Shown: piece by piece, positions 18,610-29,059 of the stretch
How the letters are laid out: each line of letters opens with the position of its first letter
How positions within the stretch are numbered: position 1 is the first letter of the stretch
Source of the DNA: JACKBK01 sp963707275
Lineage (GTDB): Bacteria > Chloroflexota > Anaerolineae > JAAEKA01
Length of the DNA: 64,000 bases
Direction: 5' to 3'
Assembly (NCBI GenBank): GCA_963707275.1
Contig: CAVPPH010000001.1
Location: 124,001 to 188,000 of the forward strand
The notes under the pieces: generated by a model
What the model was told of the DNA's origin: nothing
The model's database searches: none
Seen by the model: the letters and a program-made list of their open reading frames with translations, nothing else
Made by a program: the position numbers and the translations under genes

Positions 18610-19097
18610 AATGGTTGATGGTGAATTCGGTGAATTGGTCAATGGTTAATGTCAGAAGGCGATGATCATGGAAAGGAGGCGGGACTGTGGCAAAAGGTGA
18701 TGATCTAGAAGATCGGTTGATTGATTTTGCGGTGCCAGGTGATTGACATCAGTGCGACCGGTTGCCCGATACAGCGATCGGGGCGCCATGTTTCGAGGAC
18801 AACTACTGCGAAGTGGTTCTGCTGCGAGCGCCTCATTATGGTGAAGCACGAGGTGCCGAAAGCAGACGGGATTTCGCCCATAAGCTGCGAATCGGTGCTG
18901 AAAGAGCTAAACGAATCGCGCGTGTGGCTGAAGATTGCGTTGAAGGCAAAGATGCTGCCGGTGGAGGAGCTACAGCCGGTCTCTGCGCGGAGTGCGAAGC
19001 GCTATGCCGCATTCATCAGCGCCAGCATCCGAAACCGCAATCCCGCGGCCAATCGCGATCAACCATTCACCAATTCACCATTCACCATTCACGAATT
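18610..19097. mobile_element. IVS-like unit A: inverted word arms enclosing a four-helix-bundle gene
   Basis: The left arm at 18610-18650 and the right arm at 19058-19097 are made of the words GGTGAATT/AATGGTT and their complements. Perfect matches include ATGGTTGA 18611-18618 with TCAACCAT 19059-19066, and GGTGAATTGGT 18629-18639 with ACCAATTCACC 19069-19079. Between them lies a broken gene of the family first found in 23S rRNA intervening sequences. The unit separates the SDR gene from the acyl-CoA ligase gene. Its mobility is inferred. Confidence 0.45.
18687..19060 (+). pseudogene. Four-helix-bundle (23S rRNA IVP/S23-like) protein, heavily broken
   Basis: GTG 18687 has AAAGGAGG 7 bases upstream and opens VAKGDDLEDRLIDFAV. 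Further pieces in other frames give VIDIS, LPDTAIG, HVSR, NYGEARGAESRRDFAHKLRI, LKELNESRVWLKIAL and LAECEALCRI. Together they form a complete protein of the TIGR02436 type, but with roughly six to eight frame changes in 370 bp, more than any neighbour. It is either a decayed copy or unusually error-prone sequence. The family's function is unknown; rRNA IVS-encoded homologues form homopentamers. Confidence 0.65.
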
Positions 19098-19107
19098 TTC
19101 TGCCCTC

Positions 19108-20644
19108 ATGCACGCTGCCGACTTGCTCACCAACCGCTCTCGTTTGACGCCCGACCGCGAGGCGTTGCTTTTCCTGGATACGGGAGAGCGCTTCTCCTAC
19201 GGCGAGTTGAACGCGCGCTCGTGCCGCGCCGCCAATTACATGCGCGCGCTGGGCGTCCAGCCAGGCGACCGGGTGTCGATCCTGGCGCAGAACAGCGTTG
19301 TCTACCTCGACCTGTTCTACGGGCTGGCGAAGATCGGCGCGATCTTTGCGCCGCTGAACTGGCGGCTGACCGCCGCCGAGCTGACCTACATCGTCAACGA
19401 CTGCGCGCCGGCGGTGCTGATCTGTAGCGCCGAGTTCGCCGGCGTGCTGGCGGAGATGCGGCCTGAGATCTTCGTCGAACATCTGATCAGCCTGGAAGGC
19501 GCAGTCATTCTCGGTGCGGAGAGCTACGAGGAGGGTGTCGCGGCGGCGTCAGCGATGGAGCCGGAGCGCCCGCCACTGGACGGCGACACGCCCTACTGCA
19601 TCCTCTACACCTCCGGCACCACCGGCAAGCCGAAAGGCGCGGTCCTGCCGCATCGCCAAGTTCTGTGGAACTGTGTCAACACGGTGGTGAGCTGGGGGCT
19701 GTCAGAGAATGACGTGTCGCCGGTGCTGACGCCGATGTTTCACGCCGGTGGGCTGTTCGCCTTTCTGACGCCGCTCTTCTACATCGGCGGGCGGGTGCTG
19801 CTGGCGCGTGGTTTCGATGCCGAACAGTCGTTGCGCGCCATCGTCGAAGAGCGCTGCACGGTGATCCTCGGCGTGCCGACCCTGTTCCAGATGTGGCTGG
19901 ATACGCCGTATTTCGCCGAGGCAGATTTCAGCCACGTGCACTTCTTCATCAGCGGCGGCGCGCCGCTGCCCGTGCCGCTGGTCAAGGCGTGGCGGGCCAA
20001 GAAGGACGTGGTCTTCCGCCAGGGCTACGGCCTCACTGAGGTCGGCCCCAACTGCTTCAGCATGACCGACGACGAGTCTTTCGTGAAGGTCGGCTCGGTG
20101 GGCAAGCCGATTTTCCACAGCGAGATGCGGCTGGTGAACCCGGAGACCGGGCTGGGCGTGCCGGTTGGTGAGACGGGCGAGCTGCTGATCCGCGGCCCGC
20201 ACGTGTGTTTGGGCTACTGGCGTAACCTGGAAGCCACTGCTGCTGCGCTGCGCGATGGCTGGTTCCACACCGGCGACATGGCGCGGGTGGACGAAGACGG
20301 CTTCTTCACAATAGCCGGCCGCTTCAAGGACATGATCATCAGCGGCGGCGAGAACGTCTACGCCGCCGAGGTCGAGAACGTCTTCCGCGACCATCCCGCC
20401 GTGCAGGAGGCCGCACTGATCGGCATTCCCGACGAGAAGTGGGGCGAGGTCGGTCTGATGGTGGTGGTGCTGAAGCCGGGCCAGACGGCCAGCGAGGCAG
20501 AGCTGCGCGATTTTTGCTACACCAGGCTGGCGCGCTACAAGGTGCCAAAACGAGTCGTGTTCGTCGATAGCTCTGCCCTACTCGCCTTACGGCAAGGTGA
20601 TGAAGCAGGAGTTGGTGAAGCAGTACGGCATACAATACGAGTAA
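19108..20644 (+). CDS. Acyl-CoA synthetase (AMP-binding), one frameshift near the end
   Basis: From ATG 19108 this 512-residue protein carries the AMP-binding motif YTSGTTGKPKGA, GYGLTEVGPN, TGDMARVDEDGF and the hinge GRFKDMIISGGENVYAAE. Near 20572 the frame shifts; the restored end reads ALPYSPYGKVMKQELVKQYG with the catalytic Lys of A10, to TAA 20642-20644. It activates a carboxylic acid to the acyl-CoA with ATP. No ribosome site is visible because the repeat arm of unit A runs to 10 bp before the start. Confidence 0.85.
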
Positions 20645-20710
20645 TTCGTAACTCGTATTGCGCAGCCAGATGGTCTACTGAAAGTTACGCATTACGCAAG
20701 CACGCAATAC
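20634..20710. repeat. Nested word hairpin at the ligase stop codon
   Basis: AATACGAGT 20634-20642 pairs perfectly with ACTCGTATT 20651-20659, and GTATTGCG 20655-20662 with CGCAATAC 20703-20710; TTACGCATTACGC words fill the rest. The first arm contains part of the ligase stop codon. It could act as a processing or termination hairpin between the ligase and the second KASIII gene. Confidence 0.55.
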
Positions 20711-20715
20711 GCACT

Positions 20716-21722
20716 ATGACACGCTACGCCACAATCATCGGCACGGGACGCTACGTCCCGGAGATCGTACACACGAACGAGATGCTCAAGGAGCAGGTCA
20801 GCGTCGTCAATCCCGACCTGGCGAAGGTCGTCGACACCTTCCAGGACAGTTCGGGCATCCGCGCTCGCCGGCTGGCGCCGCGCGACTGGGCCGCGTCGGA
20901 CATCGCTGTGCGCGCGGCTGAAGATGCGCTGCAAGCGGCCGGCATCACAGCGGAGCAGGTGGACATGATCCTGCTGGGCACCGACACGCCCGACTACATC
21001 ACGCCGGCCACATCGACCGTGGTGCAGCACAAGTTGGGCGCGGTCAACGCCGGCACGTATGACATCGGCTGCGCCTGCGCGTCGTTTCCCACCGGGATCG
21101 CCACGGCTGCCGGCCTGCTGGCCACCAATCCGTGGATGAACTACATCCTGGTGGTCGGCGTCTACATGATGAGCAAGCTGGCCGATCCGACCGACGTGAC
21201 CTCGTTCTTCTACAGCGACGGCGCCGAGCGCGGCGGTGATCGCGCCGGACACGAAGCCGGGCTATCTCAGCTCCGCATACCTGGCCGACGGCGCGTTTCA
21301 CCAGTACTGGGGTCTGTACGCCGGCGGCACCTACGAGCCGGCCAGCGTGGAAGCTGTGGAGGCCGGTCGCACCAAGGTGCGGCTGCTGCAGCGCTACCCG
21401 CCCGACGTCAACCACGAGAACTGGCCGCGGATCGTGCGCATGCTGGCCGAGCGGGGCGGGTTCGCGGTACAGGACATCGACCTCGCCATCTTCACCCAGG
21501 TGCGTCTGCCGTCCATCAAGCTCGTGATGGAGGATCTGGGCCTGCCGCTGGAGCAAGACCCACTGGGTGATGGACAAGTGGGGCTACACCGGCTCGGCCT
21601 GCATCGGCATGTGCCTGGACGACGCCATCGACCAGGGCAAGGTGAAGTCGGGCGATCTGGTGACGCTGGTCGGCTCCGGCGTCGGCTACAACTACGCCGG
21701 CGTGGCGCTGCGGATGCCGTGA
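20716..21722 (+). CDS. Second KASIII-fold condensing-type enzyme, two frameshifts
   Basis: ATG 20716 starts TRYATIIGTGRYVPE. The nucleophile region YDIGCACASFPTGI carries the Cys, and the C-terminal glycine loop reads KWGYTGSACIGM, where a catalytic Asn would be expected (GNTS in FabH). Frames change near 21230 and 21557, and the protein ends VGYNYAGVALRMP at TGA 21720. About 335 residues is normal for FabH/OleA-type enzymes. It probably makes or breaks a carbon-carbon or thioester bond on an acyl-CoA supplied by the adjacent ligase. Confidence 0.7.
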
Positions 21723-21731
21723 ATGAGAGCC

Positions 21732-21766
21732 AGAGTTGCCAACTTTTCCGAAAAGTTGGCAACTCT
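21732..21766. repeat. REP-like perfect hairpin, 16-bp stem with CCG loop
   Basis: AGAGTTGCCAACTTTT (21732-21747) and AAAAGTTGGCAACTCT (21751-21766) are perfect reverse complements around a 3-base loop. Each arm contains its own smaller palindrome (AGTTGgCAACT). It lies between the second KASIII gene and the first alpha/beta hydrolase gene, 14 bp before the latter's start. The same design recurs at 37711-37746. Confidence 0.75.
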
Positions 21767-21779
21767 CCACGAGGTGACA

Positions 21780-22852
21780 ATGACCATTCCAACCCTGCCG
21801 GGCATCACGCCCCAGACGATCACCACCGACCGCATCACGACGCGCGTGCTCGTTCACCGGACCGGACGACGGGACGCCGGTGCTCTTCCTGCACGGCAAC
21901 TCCTCGTCGGCGACCTGGTGGGAGGAGACGATGCTGGCGCTCCCGGCCAACTACCGCGGCATCGCACCTGACCAGCGCGGCTTCGGCGACGCTGAACTCG
22001 ACAAGCAGATTGACGCAACGCGCGGCGCGGGCGACTGGGCCGACGACGCGCTGGCTCTGCTGGACACACTGGGCATCGCCCAGGCGCACCTGGTGGGCAA
22101 CTCGCTGGGCGGCGTGGTGGTCTGGCGGCTGCTGGCCGACGCGCCGGAGCGCTTCCTGCAGCGTGACCGTGGTCGATCCCGGCTCGCCCTACGGCTTTGG
22201 CGGCACCAAGGACGCCGACGGCACACCCTGCTACGACGACTACGCCGGCTCGGGCGGCGGACTGATCGGCGCGCCGGTGGTCGAGGCAGTCAAGTCAGGC
22301 GACCGCAGCGTGGAGAACCCCTTCGGCTATCGCAGCGGGCTGCGCCGGCTGGTGTTCAAGCCGCCCTTCGTGCCGGCGCGCGAGGAGGACTTGCTGTCAT
22401 CGTCGCTGTCGATCCACGTCGGCGACCAGGAGTTTCCGGGCGACAAGGTCATGTCACCCAACTGGCCGTTCGTGGCGCCGGGCGTCTGGGGCGCTGCCAA
22501 CGCGCTGTCGCCCAAGTATGTGACTGAGGCGGTCGAGCGGATGATTGCGGCGGAGCCGAAGCGGAGCATCCTGTGGGTGCGCGGCAGCGATGACCTCAGC
22601 GTGTCCGACAACGCCGCCGCGGACATGGCGACGCTGGGCGCGCTGGGGTTGGTGCCGGGCTGGCCGGGCGCCGACGTCTTCCCGCCGCAGCCGATGCTGA
22701 AGCAGACGCGTGCGGTGCTCCAACGCTACGCGGCGGCCGGCGGCTCGTACCGCGAGGTGGTCATCGACGACGCCGGCCACGTGCCGTTTATCGAGAAGCC
22801 GGACGAGTTCAACGCGGTGTTTCATGCGCACCTGGCGGTAAGCGCCCCGTGA
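21780..22852 (+). CDS. Alpha/beta hydrolase 1, two frameshifts
   Basis: ATG 21780 (AGGTGA upstream) gives a protein of about 355 residues closely similar to the intact hydrolase 3: FTGPDDGTPVLFLHGN (oxyanion strand), nucleophile elbow VGNSLGGV, then SPYGFGGTKDADGTPCYDD and a late DDAGHVPFIEKP with the catalytic His. Frames change near 21848 and 22160. The long insertion after the elbow (GSGGG block) is shared only with hydrolase 3, so the two are paralogues. Substrate unknown; hydrolysis of a cyclic or thioester intermediate is plausible. Confidence 0.75.
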
Positions 22853-23004
22853 ATGAATTCACGGTCTGGCAAGGCGAAGCATGCTGAAGCAAGCTGCCGG
22901 AATCTGGCTGCATCCGCAGCCTGCTTGAGCAGGCTTTTCGAGTACCAGACGCCGGATTCATCCGGCGGGCCACGGCCGAACGAGTGCTACGCAGAGAATG
23001 AGCA
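22853..23004. other. Intergenic region with small hairpins
   Basis: The spacer contains the small self-complementary segment GCCGGATTCATCCGGC and CTGCTTGAGCAG, again hairpin-rich. No gene is supported: the open frame crossing it has no domain and no ribosome site. Confidence 0.4.
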
Positions 23005-23896
23005 ATGTCGAGAAAACCACCACCAATTCCTGAACGCAGCGGCTACTTGTCCGTCGAAAACGGCACGCGCCAGGTCTACTGGGAGTACTTCGGCCACGGC
23101 GACCGCGAGGTCGTGGTGATGCTCAACGGCGTGGCCATGTCCACCCGCGGCTGGTATCGCAACCTGCCCGAGCTGCAGCCGGACTACGACGTGCTGCTCT
23201 ACGACTACCTGGGACAGGGCCGGTCGTCGCAGGAGGACGAGCCGTACTCACATCGACCATTTCGCCGAATACCTGGTGCGCATCATGGACGAGCTGGGCA
23301 TCGAGCGCATCCATCCGGTGGGCGTCTCGTACGGCGGGTTCATCGCTGCCGAGCTGGGCCGGCTGTTCGGCGACCGGCTGCACACGCTGACCTTGTCGGG
23401 CATCCTGCTGACCCGCGAAGACGCAGTTCCAGATGTACCAGGATCTGTCGCTGACCTTCTACACGTCGCCCGACCCGGCCTTCGAGATCTACACGCAGTA
23501 CATGTACGAGAAGATCTTCGGCGAGGCCTTCTGCCGGCGCATCTACGGTGACAAGATGGACCGGATGCGCCAGGGCTTCTTCGACGACTACCACGGCAAG
23601 GAGTACTGCCTGATCCGGCTGACCGAGGCGCAGAACCCGTTCTTTCGACCGCATCGACGGCGATCCCGACGCTGTACCGCGGCGTCACGACGCCGACGCT
23701 GGTCCTGACCGGCGATCAGGACCGCGCCATCCCGCCCTGGCAGCAGGCCAAGCTGCTGGACATCCTGCCCAACGCGCGCCAGATCATCGTGCCCGGCAGC
23801 GGCCACATGACCTACATGGAACGGCCGGACATCTTCTGGCCGGCAGTGAGAGCGTTCTTTGCAGCCAAATCTGTATCAGGAGTTTCCGAACCATGA
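23005..23896 (+). CDS. Alpha/beta hydrolase 2, about four frameshifts
   Basis: The protein of about 295 residues from ATG 23005 reads YWEYFGHGDREVVVMLNGVA, VLLYDYLGQGRSS, IHPVGVSYGGFIAAELG (nucleophile Ser in VSYGG) and, after several frame changes (near 23250, 23420, 23645 and 23660), TLVLTGDQDRAIPPWQQ with the acid and IIVPGSGHMTYMERP with the His. The stop TGA 23894 overlaps the ATG of hydrolase 3 (ATGA), indicating coupled translation. Substrate unknown. Confidence 0.7.
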
Positions 23897-24957
23897 CGAC
23901 TATCACACCTCTTGACGGCGTTTCTTCGCAGATGATCCAGACGAGTCGCCTGAACACCCACGTCTTGACCAGCGGGCCGGACGACGGTGTTCCGGTGGTG
24001 TTTCTGCATGGCAACTTCTCTGCCGCGACCTATTGGGAAGAGACGATACTGGCGCTTCCGGCCGGCTTCCGCGGCATCGCCCCCGACCTGCGCGGCTACG
24101 GCTGGACTGAGGACAAGCTGATCGACGCGACGCGCGGTATGCGCGACTGGGTGGATGACCTGGCGGCGCTGTTCGAGGCGTTGTCCATCGAGAAGGCGCA
24201 TCTGGTGGGCTGGTCGCTGGGCGGTGGCGTGGTGTTGCGCTTCATCGCCGATCACCCGGACAAGGTGCTGTCGGCGACGCTGATCGCGCCGGTGTCGCCC
24301 TACGGCTTTGGCGGTACCCGCGATGCAGAGGGCACGCCCTGCTACACCGACTTTGCCGGTTCGGGCGGCGGCACGGTCAACCCGGAGTTCGTCAAGCGCA
24401 TCATCGCCGGCGACCGCGGCACGGACGATCCCAACTCGCCGCGCAACGTCATCAACGCCTTCTACTACAAGGCGCCCTTCCGGGCCGCGCGCGAGGAGGA
24501 TTTCCTGACCGCCGCGCTGGCCGAGAAGATGGGCGACCAGCGCTATCCCGGCGACATGACCGCCTCGGAGAACTGGCCCAACGTCGCACCAGGTGTATGG
24601 GGTCCCATCAACGCCGGCTCGCCCAAATACGTGGCCGGCGACGCCGAGGCGCTGATTGCCGTCCAGCCCAAGCCGCCGATCCTGTGGATCCACGGCAGCG
24701 ACGACCTGATCGTCGGCGACCTGTCCTTCTTCGACTTCGGCGCGCTGGGCAAGCTGGGCTACGTACCAGGCTGGCCGGGCGAGGACATCTACCCGCCGCA
24801 GCCCATGATCAGCCAGACGCGCGCCGTGCTGGAGCAGTACGCCGCGGCCGGCGGGCAGTATCGCGAGGTCGTCATTCAGGACACCGCCCACGGTCCGCAT
24901 ATCGAGAAGCCGGCGGAGTTCAACGCGGCGTTTCATGGGCTGTTGCGCGGCTGGTAA
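23893..24957 (+). CDS. Alpha/beta hydrolase 3, intact
   Basis: This 354-residue protein has HGNFSAATYWEE, the elbow VGWSLGGGV, the acid region LWIHGSDDLIVGD and a terminal IQDTAHGPHIEKP with catalytic His. It aligns along its length with hydrolase 1, including APVSPYGFGGTRDAEGTPCY, so it is a paralogue. Its TAA stop is the first base of the left repeat arm of unit B. With three hydrolases between two ligases the operon probably handles an ester, lactone or thioester intermediate. Confidence 0.85.
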   Translation: MTTITPLDGVSSQMIQTSRLNTHVLTSGPDDGVPVVFLHGNFSAATYWEETILALPAGFRGIAPDLRGYGWTEDKLIDATRGMRDWVDDLAALFEALSIEKAHLVGWSLGGGVVLRFIADHPDKVLSATLIAPVSPYGFGGTRDAEGTPCYTDFAGSGGGTVNPEFVKRIIAGDRGTDDPNSPRNVINAFYYKAPFRAAREEDFLTAALAEKMGDQRYPGDMTASENWPNVAPGVWGPINAGSPKYVAGDAEALIAVQPKPPILWIHGSDDLIVGDLSFFDFGALGKLGYVPGWPGEDIYPPQPMISQTRAVLEQYAAAGGQYREVVIQDTAHGPHIEKPAEFNAAFHGLLRGW

Positions 24958-25566
24958 TCAGTCATCAGTTATCAGTTATCAGTGGACAGTAATAGGGTAA
25001 CTGCGGTTTTGGTGCTCTGTGGAAGAAAGGGATCAGTGGTATTGCAAAATGACACGACTCGCCCATGCCTTGAGCTATCGAGAGTTGATAGTGTATCAGA
25101 AGGCGAGGGACCTTTCGAGAGAGTTGTTCCATATCTCCAAATCTTTCCCGCGCGAGGAGATGTATTCGCTTACTGATCAGCTTCGACGGTCCTCTCGATC
25201 GGTAGGAGGACAAATTGCTGAAGCCTGGGCGAAGCGGCGCTATGAGAGGCATTTCGTCAGCAAACTCACTGATGCTGACGGCGAGCAGCAGGAGACGCAG
25301 CACTGGATTGATACGGCGCTGGATTGCGAATACCTGTCTTCCCAACAACGTGATGAACTGATCGGAAAATGCGAGGAGATCGGACGCCTTCTGGGCGGCA
25401 TGATTGCCAAAGCCGACCGCTTCTGTGGGAATCCTCTGCTGCCCCGCAACTTCGCGAACCTGAAATCGAGTACTATGTGGATGATCACGCCTCATTCTTC
25501 AGTGATCCAAACGAGATCCCAACTGGTAACTGATAACTGACGACTGATCACTGATAACTGATCACT
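24955..25566. mobile_element. IVS-like unit B: inverted ATCAGTT-word arms enclosing an intact four-helix-bundle gene
   Basis: The left arm 24955-24984 repeats ATCAGTT; the right arm 25521-25566 repeats its complement AACTGAT. A perfect 13-bp match is ATCAGTTATCAGT at 24971-24983 (also 24964-24976) with ACTGATAACTGAT at 25550-25562. The enclosed ORF ends inside the right arm. The unit begins at the stop codon of hydrolase 3 and ends 13 bp before the next ligase, so it sits exactly between operon genes. A shorter ORF-less relative lies at 28488-28593. Confidence 0.55.
25049..25540 (+). CDS. Four-helix-bundle protein (TIGR02436, S23/IVP-like)
   Basis: Beginning at ATG 25049, the protein reads LSYRELIVYQKARDLSRELF, then FPREEMYSLTDQLRRSSRSV, GGQIAEAWAKRRYERHF and a final helix, the standard pattern of 23S rRNA intervening-sequence-type proteins; about 163 residues against the usual 115-130. 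The extra C-terminal residues (HSSVIQTRSQLVTDN) are translated from the repeat arm. Proteins of this family occur in rRNA IVSs and near retroelements; their function is not settled. It is intact, unlike the copy in unit A. Confidence 0.8.
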   Translation: MTRLAHALSYRELIVYQKARDLSRELFHISKSFPREEMYSLTDQLRRSSRSVGGQIAEAWAKRRYERHFVSKLTDADGEQQETQHWIDTALDCEYLSSQQRDELIGKCEEIGRLLGGMIAKADRFCGNPLLPRNFANLKSSTMWMITPHSSVIQTRSQLVTDN

Positions 25567-25578
25567 TTCAGGAGCCCT

Positions 25579-27133
<1,555 letters not shown>

Positions 27134-27190
27134 AACAGAGACGAAAAAGGGAAACAAGGGAAAAGAGGGAAATCGGAGCGTTTCCCGGCT
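27134..27190. repeat. GGGAAA-word spacer
   Basis: The gap before the thiolase gene repeats AGGGAAA and ends GGGAAATCGGAGCGTTTCCC, a small hairpin. Its GAGGGAAATCGGA segment recurs exactly in the tail of moaC near 57313. Confidence 0.5.
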
Positions 27191-27212
27191 GTTTTCGTCC
27201 TGATAAGGATGC

Positions 27213-28485
27213 ATGACTATGACCCAAAGAAAACTCGGCCGCGGCGTGGCAGTCGTCGGGGCCGGCATGAGCCAGTTTGGAACGTTTCCCGAGAAGGCCA
27301 CGCGCGATCTGTTCGTCGAGGCCTTTCGCGAGCTGCGCGGCATCCGTGGACAAAGGACTGGACCCGCGCGACATCGAGGCGCTGTTCATCGGCAACTACA
27401 GCAGCGACCTGTTTGAGCATCAGGGCCACACGGCGCCGATCATGGCTGATTGGGTCGGGCTGACACCGCGGCCGGCGGTGCGTATCGAGGACGCCTGCGC
27501 CAGCAGCGGCGTGGCGCTGCGGCAGGGCATCATGGCGGTCGCGTCAGGGCTGCACGACGTGGTGCTGGTCGGCGGCATCGAGAAGATGAGCAACCTGCCG
27601 ACGGCCGAGGTCACCGACACGCTGGCAACGGCGGGAGATGTGCTCTACGAAATACCGGCCGGCTTCACCTTCCCCGGCTTCTACGCCGCGATCGCCATCG
27701 GCCTACATGGCGCGCTACGGCGCGACGCCCGAGGCGCTCCTTCGGGTCGGCATCAAGAACCATGAGAACGGTGCGCTGAACAGCAAGGCGCAGTTCAACG
27801 TCTCCATCGGCGGCATCATGCAGGCGCCGCCAGGCCAGCGCCGGCAAAAAAGGGCCGTCCGGTGCCGCAGTGGTCCGACGAGATGGCGTTCCTGCAGGAC
27901 GACGTGTACAACCCGATGATCGCCTGGCCGCTGCGGCTGTTCGACTGCTCGCCCATCACCGACGGGGCGGCGGCGCTGCTGCTGGTATCCGAGGAGATCG
28001 CCGCCAACTTCAGCGACACGCCCATCGCGATCATCGGCACCGGCCAGGCCAGTGACCGGGCGCTGCCCAACCGTCCCGATCTGACCAGCCTGGGCGCGGC
28101 GCGCCATGCCAGCCAGCAGGCCTACCAGATGGCCGGCGTGACGCCGCAGGACATCAAGATCGCCGAGGTGCACGATTGCTTCACCATCGCCGAGATCGTC
28201 GCGACCGAGGATCTGGGGTTCTTCGAGCCGGGCCAGGGCTACGTGGCCGCCGAGGAAGGGCTGACGGCGCGCAACGGGCTGCGGCCGGTCAACACGTCGG
28301 GCGGGCTGAAGTCGAAGGGCCACCCGGTCGGCGCATCGGGCGCGGCGCAGGTGATCGAGGTCTGGAAGCAGATGCGCGGCGAAGCCGGCCAGCGCCAGGT
28401 CGATCGCGACGTGGACATCGCCCTGACCCACAACGTCGGCGGCACCGGGCAGACCTGTGTGGTGCACATTTTTGAGCGGCGGTAG
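27213..28485 (+). CDS. Thiolase-family protein (lipid-transfer/SCP-x-like), three frameshifts
   Basis: The protein of about 423 residues from ATG 27213 reads VAVVGAGMSQFGTFPEK, RIEDACASSGVALRQG with the thiolase Cys, EVHDCFTIAEIVATEDLG, SKGHPVGASGAAQ with the His, and HNVGGTGQTCVVHIFERR. Frames change near 27346, 27700 and 27850. This branch (SCP-x/Ltp2-like thiolases) acts together with a DUF35 protein, and such a gene is next. It probably cleaves or forms a carbon-carbon bond in a CoA ester. Confidence 0.8.
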
Positions 28486-28487
28486 TC

Positions 28488-28593
28488 GGTGATCAGTAAC
28501 CAGTTACCAGTAACCAGTAATCAGTGAACAGTTGATGCGTCACAGATCACAGATCACAGATCACTGACAACTGATCACTGACAACTGATCACC
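28488..28593. repeat. ORF-less inverted unit C with the same words as unit B
   Basis: The 106-bp spacer begins GGTGATCAGT (28488-28497) and ends ACTGATCACC (28584-28593), a perfect 10-bp terminal inverted repeat, and is filled with CAGTTACCAGTAACCAGT and tandem CAGATCA words. It starts 2 bp after the thiolase stop and ends 17 bp before the next start. Its words match unit B, 3.5 kb upstream. Confidence 0.7.
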
Positions 28594-28610
28594 GGATCCA
28601 GGGAGCAACA

Positions 28611-29036
28611 ATGGCTACTGAGAGCTTTACGCAAGCGGACTTTACTGGTTGGCTGGCCGAGCATAAGCTGATGGGCGCGCGCTGCCAGTCCTGTGGTGCA
28701 CTCTACGCCGAGGCGCGGCCGATGTGCCCCGACTGTTTCGGCGATGACATGGCCTGGGAGCAGTTGTCGGGTCATGGCAAGCTGTCTGCGTTCACAATTG
28801 TCTACATCGCACCGACCGCCATGATCGAAGCGGGCTACGGGCGTGACAATCCCTACGTCACCGGGATCGTAGCGCTGGACGAAGGACCCTCGATCAGCGG
28901 GCAGGTCATAGGTTTGGACGTCAGGGACGCTGCACAAGTTGCGGTAGGCATGCCTCTGCGGGCCACCTTCCTGACCCGCGGCGACGGCGATGCACGGCGA
29001 ACCTTCCTGGCTTTCGAGCCTCAGTCCCAGGCATAG
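28611..29036 (+). CDS. DUF35 OB-fold/zinc-ribbon protein (thiolase partner)
   Basis: This intact 141-residue protein has a rubredoxin-like zinc ribbon (CQSCGALY ... PMCPDCFGD) at residues 26-46, then an OB-fold (LSAFTIVYIAPT ... PYVTGIVALDEG). DUF35/ChsH2-like proteins bind thiolase or hydratase partners and help present acyl-CoA. The GGGAG site is 6 bases before ATG 28611. Its placement directly after the thiolase fits a heteromeric complex. Confidence 0.85.
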   Translation: MATESFTQADFTGWLAEHKLMGARCQSCGALYAEARPMCPDCFGDDMAWEQLSGHGKLSAFTIVYIAPTAMIEAGYGRDNPYVTGIVALDEGPSISGQVIGLDVRDAAQVAVGMPLRATFLTRGDGDARRTFLAFEPQSQA

Positions 29037-29059
29037 AAACAAAGCGAGAAAGTGCTGCT

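Noticed and set aside
18721..21570. One 949-residue plus-strand frame suggesting a ligase-KASIII fusion
   Set aside because: The ligase frame changes near 20572 and, once restored, ends at its own stop 20642-20644; the fusion is an artefact of a frameshift plus readthrough of the spacer hairpin.
16262..24957. Bona fide ole olefin biosynthesis cluster
   Set aside because: The SDR is FabG-like and not the extended OleD type, the ligases have ordinary acyl-CoA synthetase ends, and the KASIII loops differ from OleA; kept only as an analogy.
24955..25566. True 23S rRNA intervening sequence
   Set aside because: No rRNA sequence flanks the unit; both sides are protein genes, so only the architecture and protein family are IVS-like.
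28488..28593. CRISPR array or microsatellite
   Set aside because: Word units are 6-9 bp, imperfect and inverted, with no constant-length spacers and no cas genes in the window.
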